This document shows, piece by piece, positions 63,392 through 64,000 of a stretch of 64,000 nt of DNA. The position numbers and the translations under genes were made by a program. Every line of letters starts with the position of its first letter. The first letter of the stretch is position 1. The stretch is from assembly GCA_016722525.1 (NCBI GenBank), contig JADKJB010000012.1:118051-182050 (forward strand). The letters run 5' to 3'. Source of the stretch: Bacteroidota bacterium. GTDB lineage: Bacteria > Bacteroidota > Bacteroidia > AKYH767-A > OLB10. The notes below the pieces were generated by a model. That model worked only from the letters and a program-made list of their open reading frames with translations, was not told the DNA's origin and did no database searches.

Positions 63392-63862
63392 ATGAAGAAA
63401 CAGCTCATTAATAGGATTTTAGCTTGGACAGTAGACTTTGTAATTATTGGTTTTTATGCTTTTCTACTTTTCATAGTGACTCAATTACTTTTTGAATTTA
63501 GTAAAGGAGAAATAAATCCATATTTGGGACAACTAATCGGTTTTTTGACACTCACGTTACCCGTAGTTACATATTCCTATTTGACAGAAAGAAGTAAATG
63601 GAAAGCAACAATTGGAAAAAGACTATTTAATTTGACAGTCGACAAAAACGAACTTAAGACGACCAAAGCGTTTTATTACGGAATGTCTTGAAATATTTAC
63701 CTTGGGAACTTGCTCATACAGGAGTGCACTGGATTATCTATTTTGAATCAGTTGACAGGAAGTTCCTATTTGGACTTGGACGATTCTGATTATTCCACAA
63801 GTCATTGTGTTTTTTACTTTGTTAGTATAATTTTAGTAAAGGACAGGATAGTATATTTATGA
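63392..63862 (+). CDS. RDD-family membrane protein in the last cassette, frameshifted
   Basis: The start MKKQLINRILAWTVDFVIIG is the first helix of RDD proteins (Arg and Asp in the helix), 9 bp after the attC end. A second helix (IGFLTLTLPVVTYSYLTERS) and the typical KWKATIGKRLFNLTV follow. The frame breaks near 63685 and again near 63770; continued, it gives LKYLPWELAHTGVHWIIYFE and TILIIPQVIVFFTLLV and ends at a TGA at 63860-63862. The intact product has about 156 residues. RDD proteins may be ion transporters. The longer frame from 63215 is attC read-through. Confidence 0.78.
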
Positions 63863-63919
63863 CAGAATCTGGAACGAGACTAAAACTTAAACTAACTTTT
63901 AAATGAATCAAATACCTAT

Positions 63920-64000
63920 TGGTAACAGCACCTACCAAAAAGGCGGGGTTTCGTGTTCCAAAGACCGTTTTTGGTTAATCAAACATTAGTTTTTCAAATC
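63920..64000 (+). other. attC-like site H (partial, runs off the window)
   Basis: TTGGTAAC at 63919-63926 is the complement of GTTACCA, the start of the RDD cassette at 63377. The following AGCACCTACCAAAAAGGCGG looks like the left arm of another attC. The right half lies beyond the window, so the array goes on. Confidence 0.55.

Larger units (their letters stand above)
47977..64000. mobile_element. Integron-type gene-cassette array without integrase in view (CALIN-like)
   Basis: Seven complete attC-like sites and a partial eighth divide this region into cassettes. Each site starts with an RYYYAAC-like box (GCCTAAC or GGTAAC), can fold into a long hairpin, and ends with GTTA, where the next cassette begins after the G. 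Sites at 48246, 48638, 49754 and 52846 are almost identical (about 130 bp). Those at 49165, 62813, 63206 and 63920 differ. For the cassettes that begin GTTACCAGC and GTTACCGGA, the attC at their far end starts with GCTGGTAAC and TCCGGTAAC, the exact reverse complement. Cassette genes all point along the plus strand, as is normal. No intI is visible; it may lie to the right of the window or be absent. Confidence 0.85.

Overview
The window looks like a chromosome fragment from a Bacteroidota bacterium, probably an environmental or activated-sludge-type lineage near Chitinophagales/Saprospirales. The phylum call rests on AT-rich DNA, TAnnTTTG-type -7 promoter boxes (metG, rluB-like gene, polyprenyl synthetase, bactofilin, atpB), a PorW/SprE type IX secretion lipoprotein, T9SS C-terminal sorting domains, a TonB-dependent receptor with a carboxypeptidase-like N-domain, and an atpB-E-F-H-A-G operon without atpD/atpC. 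The lower-rank guess is inference. Many genes, including essential atpA, are interrupted by single-base indels, often at homopolymers, while the shifted frame continues intact. This looks like consensus error from long-read assembly. I give reconstructed gene limits and say where a frame breaks.

Layout of the core (1-47.6 kb): a TetR/TolC/adaptor/RND efflux operon with two matching operator palindromes (0.2-6.4 kb); an MBL-fold hydrolase; an exosortase operon in which the enzyme (XrtN-type, fused to an EpsI-like domain) abuts its apparent single substrate, a membrane VIT protein ending in PEP + TM, linked by a shared palindromic operator to a winged-helix regulator (7.5-13.6 kb); a Fic AMP-transferase with two inverted repeats in its promoter; TonB; a tandem array of terminator-like hairpins; tRNA-Arg(CCT); metG; ldcA; a spermidine-synthase-like protein; YraN; an RluB-type pseudouridine synthase with a long charged N-terminal tail; dnaG; a catalytically incomplete alpha/beta hydrolase; polyprenyl synthetase; an NHL-repeat lipoprotein; rseP, dxr and an M23 peptidase; porW/sprE; bactofilin; the ATP synthase operon; a T9SS cargo protein and a TonB-dependent receptor.

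From 47.98 kb to the end of the window the DNA is an integron-type cassette array without an integrase in view (CALIN-like). I find seven complete attC-like sites and one running off the end. Four are nearly identical to each other. For two cassettes the first 9 bases are the reverse complement of the end of their own attC. The array holds three copies of a palindromic non-coding cassette with apparent stem covariation, small unknown proteins, a T9SS-cargo gene, an IS110-family element sitting exactly at an attC, and an RDD membrane protein.

The most interesting part is one very large cassette (about 10 kb, 52.97-62.94 kb) that carries a tightly packed eight-gene operon: TGT-like, OGG-like DNA glycosylase, QueC-like, a TIR-like protein starting Met-Gly-Gly-Gly-Gly, a second ThsB-like TIR protein, an alpha/beta hydrolase-TPR fusion, a TIR-TM-coiled-coil protein and a WD40 protein. 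The TGT/OGG/QueC trio is the ancillary set of type IV CBASS, but no CD-NTase is visible. TIR proteins occupy that place. I propose a composite anti-phage system in which the QueC-type enzyme modifies the glycine N-terminus of the TIR protein. This is inference from layout and motifs only.
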